From Bacteroides sp. OF04-15BH (GTDB lineage Bacteria > Bacteroidota > Bacteroidia > Bacteroidales > Bacteroidaceae): a stretch of 64,000 bases of DNA. The notes under the pieces were generated by a model that saw only the letters and a list, made by a program, of their open reading frames with translations, was not told where the DNA came from and made no database searches. The position numbers and the translations under genes were made by a program. Location: assembly GCF_003477995.1 (NCBI RefSeq), contig NZ_QUEM01000003.1, positions 104,357-168,356 on the forward strand, given 5' to 3'. Shown here piece after piece: positions 32,363 to 41,697 of this stretch (position 1 is its first letter; every line of letters begins with the position of its first letter).

Positions 32363-34870
32363 TTATTTAACCAAAGTAGAAATCATCGTACCCAGAGCGG
32401 CTGCAGTGGTTCCAATGCTCAGGATCTCTCCAAGAGATACCGCACGCTTTCTTTCTTCTTTCGTCGGCACAACAATCTCACATCCCGGCTGAATATCCTT
32501 TGCCTTGCGTACACGAGTCACCGTACCGTTCATATTCACGGCAAACACTTTCTTACGACGTGCCTTGACACTGAATCCTCCCGCCTGGTTGATATAATAG
32601 TCCAATCCTTTTCCCGGCATGTAAGCCACGGAATTAGGATACATCACTTCTCCGTTGATTGTTACCGTATTTGAATACTGAGGGATAATCAGTCGGTCGC
32701 CATCCTGCAAAACCAGATCCCACTCATTGCTACCCTCATTTTCAATCGCTTTGTCCAGATTAATACCCACGTAACGGATATTATTCAAATCAAATTTCTT
32801 GATTTCGGCAGAGTCCTTTGAAACGATAAACTTCTTCAAAGACTGCTGCTTCATACGTTCAGCCTCTGTCAAGGTGCGAATCAGTCGTGCTCCCTTCGGA
32901 TAAGCCTCCGAAGTCAGTCCGCCCGCCATCTTAATCAAGTCACTCAAACGCTCTCCCTTAGTTGTCAGCGTATAAGTTCCGGCAAAGGCCACCTCACCTT
33001 CAATGGTGATGTGCTTCTGCTCCACATAGCCTGGGCTCTTTCTCACGAAGACTTCGTCAAACGGCTGCAACTTGAATCCAGGCTCCCCGTCAATGACAAA
33101 TCCGTCTTTCAGTTCGAAGGTGAAAGTCTCTGCCACAACAGATGATGGGTTTTTCGCTTTGGCATTACGAATACGACGAGACACATCCACCTTGACCGTA
33201 GAAGCGGCATCCTTCAATCCACCGGCCTGCAGCACCAGATCCTCGATACAAGTATTCTCGGCATAATTATAGATACCCGGATAATATACCTCTCCAAAAA
33301 TAGAAAGTGTGCGCTCATCCTGGCTTTCCTTCAGACTCGGAATATATAATACATCTTCATTCTTCAGAGTAATATCCGGCTGTTCGTGGGCCATAATCTC
33401 CTTGATCGGAACAGGGATTACTTCCAAGGTCCGGTCAGCCTTACGGCGATGCATGACAGCACGGGCTGTGAAAGCATCCTCAGAAAGTCCGCCGGCCTGC
33501 TCTACCAATTGGCGCACTGTAGCCACATTTCCACCCACCTGATACATTCCGGGACGGAACACGGCGCCTTTGATCTCTACCATATTGGCATAACGGTCCA
33601 ATACGGAATCCACAAAAATCGAGTCACCATCGGCAACCTTAAAGGTACCCATCTGGAACTCATCAATACTGAACACTTCCTTACGTCCAGAATTGCTTCG
33701 GATCAGTCGCACCTGATCCTGATAGGCATCGCCGGCAAATCCTCCGGAATACTTCAACAGAGTAGCCACACTTTCCGTAGGACGCATTTCATAATACATC
33801 GGACGTTTTACCTTTCCGGCTACCTGTACCAAAGCTTCATACGGCCCTACAACGATGACATCATTGGAAGCCAGACGAATACTTCCGGACAGTTTTCCAT
33901 TCAGAATATAGTCATAGAGGTCGACGGTAGAAACCAGACGGTTGTTCCGATACACCTTGATATTTCTCAATGTACCGATATCATTGGCACCACCGGCCAT
34001 GTATAAGGCGTGAAACACAGTTGCAAAAGCCGAAAGTGTATAGGTACCCGGCATGTTAACCTCTCCCATCACATTCACCGTAATACTCTTTGTCTGGCCT
34101 ACGGTCAAGGTCACGCGTGATCCGGCAAAATAGCGTCCCAACAGACGTTGTGCCTGAGCATTAGCCTGTGCCAGAGTCAATCCGCCCACCTGAATCGGGC
34201 CGTATCCTTCCAGATGTACCGTTCCTTCGGGAGAAACCTCTCCGTTAAAAGAAACCTGTGAGGCTCCGGAAACATCAATAAATACCATATCCCCAGCTCC
34301 CAACTGATAGTCATCCGGAGCCGGAATATTCATATCCGTTTCAAAAGTCAGTTCTTTCTTATTGAAGATGTCATGACCGAAAATTTTCTTTTTATTGGTT
34401 TCTTCTTTCGGATTCATGATATCATTGAACATGGCCGAAGAGTCGGGCAGCACAAAGCCCAGCCCGTTAAGATACTGGCTCTGCTGTCTCTCCAGATACT
34501 GCTGTTTCTGAAAAGCCGACATGGTTGAAAAGTCAATCTGCTGCTCTTCTCCCTTACGCATGGAGTTTCCTTTCAGCGTATTTTTTGTATTGCCGTTATT
34601 CGTTCTTAAACGCGAAGCACCTGTTAAATCCTGAGCTCCCATGACACTTCCGTCATTCTGCTTGGAATATTTGGTTTTAAGTCTCTGAATCTGATCTAAA
34701 GACACACCCTGTTTCATCAGGTTAGAAATGATTTCACTCTGTGGTGTTCCTTTTTGATTTTCTTCCAGGACATACTGCATCACCTGCTCATCCGACATGG
34801 TACTTTGAGCAGAAACCATTTGTGCCAAACCACAAAAGAGAAAAAATGCAACCAAAATTTTCTTTATCAT
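32363..34870 (-). CDS. Wza-like polysaccharide export protein with SLBB repeats
   Basis: This 835-aa outer-membrane export protein has a signal peptide (MIKKILVAFFLFCGLAQMVSA). A poly-export domain follows near residue 190 (YQLGAGDMVFIDVSGASQ), then at least five SLBB/beta-grasp modules, for example INGEVMYPNSVAYMPGKGL near the end. A weakly hydrophobic C-terminal segment with IGTTAAALGTMISTL could anchor it in the outer membrane. It is about twice the length of E. coli Wza because of extra SLBB repeats, as is usual in Bacteroides. It is the first intact gene of the operon. Confidence 0.9.
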   Translation of the reverse strand: MIKKILVAFFLFCGLAQMVSAQSTMSDEQVMQYVLEENQKGTPQSEIISNLMKQGVSLDQIQRLKTKYSKQNDGSVMGAQDLTGASRLRTNNGNTKNTLKGNSMRKGEEQQIDFSTMSAFQKQQYLERQQSQYLNGLGFVLPDSSAMFNDIMNPKEETNKKKIFGHDIFNKKELTFETDMNIPAPDDYQLGAGDMVFIDVSGASQVSFNGEVSPEGTVHLEGYGPIQVGGLTLAQANAQAQRLLGRYFAGSRVTLTVGQTKSITVNVMGEVNMPGTYTLSAFATVFHALYMAGGANDIGTLRNIKVYRNNRLVSTVDLYDYILNGKLSGSIRLASNDVIVVGPYEALVQVAGKVKRPMYYEMRPTESVATLLKYSGGFAGDAYQDQVRLIRSNSGRKEVFSIDEFQMGTFKVADGDSIFVDSVLDRYANMVEIKGAVFRPGMYQVGGNVATVRQLVEQAGGLSEDAFTARAVMHRRKADRTLEVIPVPIKEIMAHEQPDITLKNEDVLYIPSLKESQDERTLSIFGEVYYPGIYNYAENTCIEDLVLQAGGLKDAASTVKVDVSRRIRNAKAKNPSSVVAETFTFELKDGFVIDGEPGFKLQPFDEVFVRKSPGYVEQKHITIEGEVAFAGTYTLTTKGERLSDLIKMAGGLTSEAYPKGARLIRTLTEAERMKQQSLKKFIVSKDSAEIKKFDLNNIRYVGINLDKAIENEGSNEWDLVLQDGDRLIIPQYSNTVTINGEVMYPNSVAYMPGKGLDYYINQAGGFSVKARRKKVFAVNMNGTVTRVRKAKDIQPGCEIVVPTKEERKRAVSLGEILSIGTTAAALGTMISTLVK

Positions 34871-34899
34871 AATGCTTCAATTTTTTTCCGTTTATATAT

Positions 34900-35245
34900 T
34901 ATTAAGATGGCGGTTGATTGAACAAATTTCAAAATCATCAACAATGAGCCATGCACGCAATAGATCTTCATCAAGATATTCCACGACAGAGGCAATTCAT
35001 CCCGAGAGTCTCCATACAAGGGCCGAACAACATTCGGATACGGTCCGAATATTCAAAAGATAAAATGCTCCTGACTACCTGGATGTTTCAGTTTAAAAAC
35101 GGTCTGTCACGGCTCCCCCCAAGCAAAAGCAAAGCACAAGAAAAACAGCGAGCAGTAGAATGAATCCAAGAAACGATGCCACGATGTCAAACAGACGTTT
35201 GACACTCCGCTCCCATAAGTTCATTCCATCCTCCATGTTCGCCAT
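34900..35245 (-). pseudogene. Degraded initiating sugar transferase (WbaP/WcaJ type)
   Basis: From the ATG at 35245 the frame reads through ERSVKRLFDIVASFLGFILLL, matching the N-terminal membrane helix of polyprenyl-phosphate sugar transferases, then stops at 35093. About 100 bases further on, another frame contains DELPLSWNIL, like the conserved DELPQLWNVL of the same family. The active-site region between them is missing. This looks like a gene decayed by deletion and frame loss; the second match is short and could be chance. Without it, first-sugar transfer must come from elsewhere in the genome. Confidence 0.5.
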
Positions 35246-35343
35246 ATTTTTATAATGGCTCAAACGCCATTCTTCCTTACTTTCCCTGCAAAAGATTCTA
35301 TTGTCTAAATGTTTGCAAAATAAACATATTTTTCCGGTAGAAA

Positions 35344-35351
35344 CAAATATA
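35344..35351 (-). promoter_or_regulatory. Candidate -7 box of the exopolysaccharide operon
   Basis: On the minus strand it reads TATATTTG, a TAnnTTTG box, about 100 bases upstream of the degraded sugar transferase start. It is divergent from the ssrA promoter. The -33 box is weak. Confidence 0.45.
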
Positions 35352-35403
35352 GGCCACATTATTAGGCATTTTACAGACTTCCGTCTATTTTTAAGTTAAA
35401 TTC

Positions 35404-35434
35404 TTTGCGGAATCGAAACTTCTATATAACTTTG
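35404..35434 (+). promoter_or_regulatory. ssrA promoter
   Basis: TTTG (35404-35407), a 19-bp spacer and TAACTTTG (35427-35434) match the Bacteroidetes consensus in full. The mature tmRNA 5' end lies 27 bases downstream. Confidence 0.85.
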
Positions 35435-35460
35435 CAGAAAGTTTATTCAGAAAAGATCTT

Positions 35461-35856
35461 GGGGTTGACACGGATTTGACAGCAGGATGGAATGGCGTGT
35501 AAGCACGCAGAGGGTCGGTGATTGCCTCTATAATCTCAGTTACCAGAAATTTATCTGGCGAAAACAACTACGCTCTCGCTGCGTAATCGAAGTACAGTAG
35601 ATTACCTTTATTTCGGCACCAGGTGCTGAAACGAGACATCACTCAGAAGCTGTTGCTCCGAAGCATTCTGATCCAGTGGTGCAGCTAAATCGGGGATAGT
35701 TCCGTATGGCCTCGCATAGGGGATGAAATTTTAGAGGATAAGGCAAAAGTGGGTGGCCCGGGTCTTGCTTTTGCTCGAAAACCGAAGGCCGGGATAAGCG
35801 TGTAGAAAGCATGTGATTTCCCTGTTTGGACGAGGGTTCGATTCCCTCCAGCTCCA
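35461..35856 (+). ncRNA. ssrA: Transfer-messenger RNA (tmRNA)
   Basis: The RNA starts GGGGTTGACACGG and ends in a tRNA-like T-arm (GAGGGTTCGATTCCCTC) and acceptor strand CAGCTCC; the seven acceptor pairs include one G-U and one U-G. The 3' CCA is not encoded and must be added. The open reading frame in the middle encodes the degradation tag ending GENNYALAA followed by TAA, the known Bacteroides type. tmRNA rescues stalled ribosomes together with SmpB. A hairpin terminator follows at 35868. Confidence 0.97.
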
Positions 35857-35867
35857 CAAAAGATTTT

Positions 35868-35901
35868 AAAAGCCGCTGAAATTCAGCGGCTTTTCTTTTT
35901 T
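35868..35901 (+). terminator. ssrA terminator
   Basis: AGCCGCTGAA (35871-35880) pairs with TTCAGCGGCT (35882-35891) and is followed by a T-rich tail. Confidence 0.9.
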
Positions 35902-35911
35902 AATACTATCT

Positions 35912-36517
35912 ATGAAACTAGACATCAATAAATTCAAATGGACACGCAAGCCTCAGAGCTATGCAGTCCATGAAGAGGTCATCGAAGTGGTCACAAAACC
36001 TCAAACCGATCTCTGGCAGCGTACCTATTACCATTTTCAAAACGACAATGCCCCTGTCTTTCAGATGGAAACAGAAGAGAAATTTTTCAGTTTCACCGTA
36101 AAAACAGACTTTTCCGAGAGCCACCACCGCTTTGACCAATGCGGCATCGTGATGTACCTTGACAGCGAGAATTGGCTGAAAGGAAGTGTAGAATATGAAA
36201 ATGAAACCTTCCAACACTTGGGCAGCGTCGTCACAAATTGCGGATATTCCGACTGGGCCACAACAGCCATCGACGCAAAAATAAAAACGATGTGGTATCG
36301 CCTTTCACGACGACAAGACGACTTCTGCATCGAGTGTTCACAGGACGGAGAACATTTCACTCAAATGCGTATCTGCCACATGCATCATGGTGACGGAAAA
36401 ATACAATTCGGCATTTACGCCTGCTCACCAGAAAACTCATCGTTCAAAGCGATATTCAGCAATCTGACCCTGAGCGAATGTGTCTGGAAAGCCCATGACG
36501 GACAGCAACCGGACTGA
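35912..36517 (+). CDS. DUF1349 family protein
   Basis: This 201-aa cytoplasmic protein has no signal peptide. It has the concanavalin-like beta sandwich of the DUF1349 family: KTDFSESHHRFDQCGIVMYLDSENWLKGSVEYE in the middle and IQFGIYACSPENSSFKAIFSNLTL at the end. The biochemical role is not established; the fold suggests ligand or sugar binding. It begins 11 bases after the ssrA terminator and seems to be monocistronic, converging with the outer-membrane gene at 36532. Confidence 0.75.
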   Translation: MKLDINKFKWTRKPQSYAVHEEVIEVVTKPQTDLWQRTYYHFQNDNAPVFQMETEEKFFSFTVKTDFSESHHRFDQCGIVMYLDSENWLKGSVEYENETFQHLGSVVTNCGYSDWATTAIDAKIKTMWYRLSRRQDDFCIECSQDGEHFTQMRICHMHHGDGKIQFGIYACSPENSSFKAIFSNLTLSECVWKAHDGQQPD

Positions 36518-36531
36518 AATAACTTTCAGTC

Positions 36532-37230
36532 CTAAAACTCATAAGCCGCCCCGAGCGTAAACAGATGCATCAGCTTTTTATTTTGCAGATTCAGTTCTTT
36601 TCCCTCTATCTGAAGCCGGCGCATACCGCCATACAGGTCGTAGTCTGAGAGAGTATATCCCAAAGAGATGTGGAAATTGCGGTCCACATGATAGTTGAGC
36701 TGCACGCGTGCCGAATAATAGACCGGCCGCGCGCCGCTTCCCTTCACAGTGCCGACTTTTACCGGCGACCCGACAAACTGGTCTACATTTGGAATATAAT
36801 TTACGGTATAAGACGGATTCATAGGAAAAGGCACGACAATACCCGGATACAGGGATATGCTGAATCCGCTCTCGCGGTCTGAACCCAAAGAAAAAACCGG
36901 CGTGGACAGACGCATCTTGGGACGAAAGCTGAACGGATACCAGGGACGGTCCTCATCCAACAGCCAACGGTATCTTCCGTCGGCAGAAACGCCTTGATGG
37001 TTGTCTGTACCGAGCATTCCGGTATAGGCCAAACCGGCACCGATCCCCCAATAACGGCAGGGATTGTAAAAAAACTCCGGCTCCAGCTCCCAGCCATAGC
37101 TGTTGTTCACTCCAGCGTGCAGAGCAACTTCAAACTTCGGCGGCCTTGAGGTCTGAGCCTTAAGCCCGGTCAGCCCCATCAGGCAGCATAATCCTAAAAT
37201 CAGTTTCTGAACATTCATCATCATTTTCAT
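36532..37230 (-). CDS. Outer-membrane beta-barrel protein
   Basis: This 232-aa protein has a signal peptide (LILGLCCLMGLTGLKAQ). Alternating hydrophobic strands with aromatic girdle residues follow (RYWGIGAGLAYTGML, FSISLYPGIVVPF, ARVQLNYHVDRNFHISLGYTL), ending FTLGAAYEF with a terminal Phe as in Bacteroidetes barrels. The family was not identified and the ligand is unknown. An inverted repeat ATTTTTCATTT/AAATGAAAAT lies in the intergenic region upstream (about 37,330). Confidence 0.7.
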   Translation of the reverse strand: MKMMMNVQKLILGLCCLMGLTGLKAQTSRPPKFEVALHAGVNNSYGWELEPEFFYNPCRYWGIGAGLAYTGMLGTDNHQGVSADGRYRWLLDEDRPWYPFSFRPKMRLSTPVFSLGSDRESGFSISLYPGIVVPFPMNPSYTVNYIPNVDQFVGSPVKVGTVKGSGARPVYYSARVQLNYHVDRNFHISLGYTLSDYDLYGGMRRLQIEGKELNLQNKKLMHLFTLGAAYEF

Positions 37231-37566
37231 CCGTTCACTTTTTTATCTTATAATACTTATTCTGTTTTTAAAACGCAAAAAGGTTTAAAAACCCCTATCC
37301 TTTTTCTCTGAAAAAATCATCAGCATGAATTTTTCATTTCATCAAAATGAAAATTGCATTTGTTCTCAATGAATATAAAATGCTGTCGGCATGCCCCTCC
37401 TGTTTACAGTTCTGTTTCTGAAATGATACATCAGATTCGCAATATGATGAACATAAAATTTCAATCCTTTTACATATCTTTATTTATTAAAATCTTTATC
37501 TAATTGTAAAAATATCGTAAGAACTTGCATCTAGTTTTGCAGCGGAAAACAAAAGGAAACTAGAGC
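37231..37566. promoter_or_regulatory. Divergent intergenic region with TonB receptor promoter
   Basis: This 336-base AT-rich spacer separates divergent outer-membrane genes. A TAGTTTTG -7 box (37532-37539) lies 27 bases before the receptor start. An imperfect inverted repeat (ATTTTTCATTT, CATC, AAATGAAAAT) near 37,330 could bind a regulator. No gene is visible in it. Confidence 0.5.
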
Positions 37567-40275
37567 ATGAACCAAAGAAACAGATTAAGATTTTGCGCCG
37601 CTCTGCTGGCAGCCTCATCCATGCAGCAGGCATTTGCCGGTGACATTTTGGGAACGGTTATCGATACGGATCTGAACGAACCGCTTTATGGTGCCGTCAT
37701 TAAAATATTGAACTCGAAAACCGGAGCGGTAGCTGATCTCGACGGAAACTTCAACATTAAGAATCTCAAAAAAGGAAAGTATATCTTGGAAGTTTCCTAC
37801 TTGTCCTTCCTGACCAAACATGTTGAAATAGAAGTTCCCGCAAAAGGAACCGTGAAGATTCAGGTGGACATGAAACCGGATGACAAGTCACTCGATGAGG
37901 TTATGGTCACCGCACGCAAGAACCTGGAACTGGAGCGCATGTTGCTGGCTGAAAGAAAACAGTCGAACATTGCCATTGAGAATCTGGGCGCCGGAGAAAT
38001 GAGCGTCAAGGGTATCTCGAACGTGCAGGAAGGTGTCAAGCGCATTTCGGGCATTTCCATTGCCGATGCCGGACAGCTGGTGGTGCGCGGACTGGGTGAC
38101 CGTTATAGTATCACGACCCTGAACGGAATGCCGATTGCTTCGCCCAATCCGGACAACAAGCTGATTCCGCTCGATCTGTTCCCGTCTTCCACGGTGCAGA
38201 ACATCACGGTGAGCAAGGTATACAGTCCTTCTACCTTTGCCGACTACTCGGGAGCTCATGTCAATATCAGCACCAAGGAAAACAAGACGGACGACTTCCT
38301 TTCACTCTCCTTCAACACGGGAGGAACTCTGGGTAGTGTCTTCAACGATTTCTATCAGATGGACCGCCAGGGCACGCTCTTCACGTCGGGCAAGATTGAC
38401 CGGAATGCTCTTGACTTGCCGTTGCAGGATTATGACAGTTACGCACAGACGCACGACATCTTCCCTACCTCCTTCCAAACCCGTAAAAGAAAGGCTCTGC
38501 CCAATCTGGGCGGTAATGTGGGATGGGGAAAGACCTTCAACCTGAATCAGGGCGACCTGGATCTGATGGCCTCTCTGGGTGTCAGTTCGGATTACAAGAA
38601 CATTTACGATGCATACAACAAATCGTATGATGCTACGGGAGTGCTTAAAAGCGAATACACCTACGACAAATACACACAGGAAAACAAGTTGTCGGGACTC
38701 TTCAACGCCAACTACCGGTTCAGACGCTTTGACTTTATCCGCGGAACGTTCTTCTATGCCCGCAATGCTTCGGACAGCTACATGAACAGAAACGTGCTCG
38801 ACGAGGAGAAGCATCATCTGCTGAGCAGCAACCAGACAACACATATCTATAATCTGCAGGACTATCAGCTGGCAGGACACCACGAATTCGGAAGTCATTG
38901 GAAAGCGGACTGGAGCGGATCGTACAATATCTCCAAGAGTGACGAGCCGGACCGCCGTCAGGTGATGTACGAGATTCAGGACGACGAATCGCTGAAACTC
39001 TTTACGCTGAACCAGCAGGAAATCATGCGCTACTACGGGGAACTGAATGAGGATGAATGGGTGGGCGACCTGAAAGTGGCCTATCACTTCAACAAGAACG
39101 ACAAAATCAGAATGGGAGCTGCCCTCAAAGACAAGAAGAGAGACTTCACGGGCGTGGATTTCTTTTATAATGTAGACAAAATCAACGAGCAGTTTGCTCC
39201 CTTCGACAATATCTACGACACGGACGGATATCTGAACTTTGAGCAGGTGCAGCAGGGTAACATCACGATAAACCGCCGTAAGGTGCCCAGCAACAGTTAC
39301 CGTGCCGGAAACCGTATTGCCGCGGGATTCATTGATGCCGACTTTCTGCTGTGGGACAAGCTGTCGCTGAATGCGGGTGTCCGTTTCGAAAACAGTCACC
39401 AGTGGGTGGAATACTATGAGGATGGAGACAACAGAGCCAAAACCCGGAATCTGGACTGCAACGACTTCTTCCCGGCACTGAACCTGAAATATGACTTGAA
39501 CAAGGCTCATGCCATCCGACTGTCAGCATCACGCACCATCACGCGTCCGCAGTTTGTAGAAATGGCTCCGTTCAAATATCAGGAGTCTTACGGATCGGCC
39601 AACCTGCGCGGTAACGCCGACCTGACCAACGGTTATAACTACAACTTTGACTTGCGTTATGAATGGTTCCGCCCGAACAGCAACGACATGATTGCCATTA
39701 CGGGATACTACAAATATCTGGAAACTCCGATCGAAAGAACCCAATGGGTGTCCGGCGGTGCGCGTGAGTACTCTTTCCAGAACGCCACAGACGGTCTGGC
39801 TGCCGGAATTGAGGTGGAGGTACGGAAAGAAATCATCAAAGACCTGAGCACTTCGGTCAATGCATCTTACATGTATACCAATGTGCAGCTTCCCAGCGGA
39901 ATGGTCTACACCAACACCGAACGACAACTGCAAGGTGCCTCTCCCTATATCGTCAATGCCGACCTGAGCTATACGCCTTCTTTCGGCAAAGACCGCAAAC
40001 TGTCGGTAGCCCTGCTCTACAATCTTCAGGGCAAGCGCATCCAGGCAGTAGGTATCCAAAAGCAGGGCGATGTGTATCAGGAAACCTTGCACACCCTGAA
40101 TCTGAATCTGGGCTATCAGTTCAACAAACGGCTCAGTGCCAAAGTGCAGGTCAAGAATCTGCTGAACTCCGACTTTGTGCTCTCGCAGGAACTGCCTGTC
40201 GCCAACAAGACAGTGGAGGTTGAGCGCTACGAAGACGGTATCGATCTGGACCTGAGTGTATCTTACAAATTCTAG
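37567..40275 (+). CDS. TonB-dependent receptor with carboxypeptidase-like N-terminal domain
   Basis: This 902-aa outer-membrane transporter has a signal peptide (ALLAASSMQQAFA). A CarboxypepD-regulatory-like domain follows at about residues 26-110 (GTVIDTDLNEPLYGAVIKI, ADLDGNFNIKNLKKGKY), then a plug with IADAGQLVVRGLGDRYS and LDLFPSSTVQNITVSK, then a long beta barrel ending DLSVSYKF. There is no SusD-like partner; instead a beta-helix lipoprotein follows after a 40-base gap and is probably the surface partner. The substrate is not evident. The DUF-free plug looks complete, so it should be functional. Confidence 0.9.
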   Translation: MNQRNRLRFCAALLAASSMQQAFAGDILGTVIDTDLNEPLYGAVIKILNSKTGAVADLDGNFNIKNLKKGKYILEVSYLSFLTKHVEIEVPAKGTVKIQVDMKPDDKSLDEVMVTARKNLELERMLLAERKQSNIAIENLGAGEMSVKGISNVQEGVKRISGISIADAGQLVVRGLGDRYSITTLNGMPIASPNPDNKLIPLDLFPSSTVQNITVSKVYSPSTFADYSGAHVNISTKENKTDDFLSLSFNTGGTLGSVFNDFYQMDRQGTLFTSGKIDRNALDLPLQDYDSYAQTHDIFPTSFQTRKRKALPNLGGNVGWGKTFNLNQGDLDLMASLGVSSDYKNIYDAYNKSYDATGVLKSEYTYDKYTQENKLSGLFNANYRFRRFDFIRGTFFYARNASDSYMNRNVLDEEKHHLLSSNQTTHIYNLQDYQLAGHHEFGSHWKADWSGSYNISKSDEPDRRQVMYEIQDDESLKLFTLNQQEIMRYYGELNEDEWVGDLKVAYHFNKNDKIRMGAALKDKKRDFTGVDFFYNVDKINEQFAPFDNIYDTDGYLNFEQVQQGNITINRRKVPSNSYRAGNRIAAGFIDADFLLWDKLSLNAGVRFENSHQWVEYYEDGDNRAKTRNLDCNDFFPALNLKYDLNKAHAIRLSASRTITRPQFVEMAPFKYQESYGSANLRGNADLTNGYNYNFDLRYEWFRPNSNDMIAITGYYKYLETPIERTQWVSGGAREYSFQNATDGLAAGIEVEVRKEIIKDLSTSVNASYMYTNVQLPSGMVYTNTERQLQGASPYIVNADLSYTPSFGKDRKLSVALLYNLQGKRIQAVGIQKQGDVYQETLHTLNLNLGYQFNKRLSAKVQVKNLLNSDFVLSQELPVANKTVEVERYEDGIDLDLSVSYKF

Positions 40276-40314
40276 AAAACAAAACAATAACAACCACTTT
40301 TAAAAAAAGAAACA

Positions 40315-41529
40315 ATGAAAAAGAACATTTTTAAGTTTGCGACTTTAAGCATGGCTCTTTGCGCTTCTGTAGCCTGTGTATCTTGTTCTGAAAATGAAGA
40401 AAACGGTGACAACAATCTTCCATCCGGTAACAACGAAGTTCTGGTGGGTAATGAGCTGAACGGAATCACCGATAAGGATGTAACCCTGAAACAGGGACAG
40501 ACCTACAAACTGACCGGTAAGCTGCAGATTCAGGCTCCGGGTAAACTGACTATCGAACCGGGAGTGAAAATCATTTCTGCCTATACAGACAATATCTCTT
40601 ATATCCTTATCGAGCAGGGTGCTCAGATCTATGCCGTAGGTACAGCCGAGCAGCCTATCGTGATGACAGCCGAAAGAGCTCAGGCCGGTTCCTGGGGTGG
40701 TCTGCACATCTGCGGAAAGGCTTCGATCAACGTAGAGGGCGGACAGGGTAAATCTGAAATCGGTAATGCCGTTTATGGCGGAAGCTATGATCAGGACAAC
40801 TCCGGTAAACTGAAATACATCCGCATGGAATACACCGGACAGTCTCTGTCTTCTGACACAGAATCAAACGGTATTACTTTCTACGGTGTAGGTAGCGGCA
40901 CTGAGGCTTCTTACCTTCAGATTTGCGACGGTAACGACGACGGTATCGAGTTCTTCGGCGGTACGGTAAACGTGGATCACGCCATCGTGGAAAACTGCGG
41001 TGATGACTCTTTCGACTGGACCGAAGGCTGGCGTGGTCAGGGCAGCAACTGGATTGCCTACCAGGCCGAAGGTGCCGACTGTGACTGCCTGATCGAGGCA
41101 GACAACAACGGCGACAACATGATCGCTTCTCCTTTCTCTCAGCCGGTATTGAAAAACCTGACTCTGATCGGCAACAAGGATACCGGTGCCAAGGCTGCCG
41201 GTGTGAAACTGAGAGCAGGAACTCACGCAGTTATCGAGAATGCAGTTATCACAGGAAAGACCAACGACCTGTGGGTGGAAACCAGCGAAACTGGTAAATA
41301 TCTGATGAACAATCCTGCAAGCCTCAAGAACATCGGCATTACTTCTGCCAGCGTATTGGTGAAACAGGTTGAAGGCGACGAGAACAATCCTTACACCAAC
41401 GATATGTTCCTGAGCAGCGGCAACCAGACCGGACAGAACTTCACCTTCACAAACAAATATGTAGGTACTTTCGACGGCAAGGGCGCACTGGATGCTTCTG
41501 ACCTGTGGACAGCCGGATGGACCAAATAA
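40315..41529 (+). CDS. Secreted parallel beta-helix lipoprotein
   Basis: This 404-aa lipoprotein has a signal peptide with lipobox-like ACVSC (Cys near residue 23) and then Glu/Asn residues, as seen on surface-exposed Bacteroides lipoproteins. The rest has short repeating turns (GKLQIQAPGKLTIEPGVKII, GSWGGLHICGKASINVEGG, DGNDDGIEFFGGTVNVDHA), suggesting a right-handed beta helix. It forms an operon with the TonB receptor and may bind or process the ligand at the surface. No catalytic triad is obvious. A strong terminator follows at 41559. Confidence 0.75.
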   Translation: MKKNIFKFATLSMALCASVACVSCSENEENGDNNLPSGNNEVLVGNELNGITDKDVTLKQGQTYKLTGKLQIQAPGKLTIEPGVKIISAYTDNISYILIEQGAQIYAVGTAEQPIVMTAERAQAGSWGGLHICGKASINVEGGQGKSEIGNAVYGGSYDQDNSGKLKYIRMEYTGQSLSSDTESNGITFYGVGSGTEASYLQICDGNDDGIEFFGGTVNVDHAIVENCGDDSFDWTEGWRGQGSNWIAYQAEGADCDCLIEADNNGDNMIASPFSQPVLKNLTLIGNKDTGAKAAGVKLRAGTHAVIENAVITGKTNDLWVETSETGKYLMNNPASLKNIGITSASVLVKQVEGDENNPYTNDMFLSSGNQTGQNFTFTNKYVGTFDGKGALDASDLWTAGWTK

Positions 41530-41558
41530 GCAAAAACATTCCTTGATAGAGGACCCCG

Positions 41559-41592
41559 CCGCCATGCATGGACTTCCTGCATGGCGGTTTTA
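41559..41592 (+). terminator. Terminator after the beta-helix lipoprotein
   Basis: CCGCCATGCA (41559-41568) pairs with TGCATGGCGG (41578-41587), followed by TTTTA. Confidence 0.9.
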
Positions 41593-41648
41593 TTCGTTAA
41601 TAAAGATATTTCTTTGTTGCTCCGTTTTCTCTTCTCTGCATTTTGTAG

Positions 41649-41656
41649 TATCTTTG
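41649..41656 (+). promoter_or_regulatory. Candidate -7 box of the AICAR transformylase gene
   Basis: TATCTTTG lies 42 bases before the start codon; the -33 box is a weak TTTT at 20 bp. Confidence 0.55.
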
Positions 41657-41697
41657 CCTTATCGTTTTTGCAAACAATCACCAAAATATTTTATAAC

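Noticed and set aside
34872..35163. Small plus-strand frames near the degraded sugar transferase
   Set aside because: No ribosome-binding site or family; the minus strand shows sugar-transferase remnants instead.
35639..35857. 72-aa minus-strand frame inside ssrA
   Set aside because: It is the complement of tmRNA structure.
38302..39510. 402-aa frame antisense to the TonB receptor
   Set aside because: Shadow of a receptor with clear motifs.
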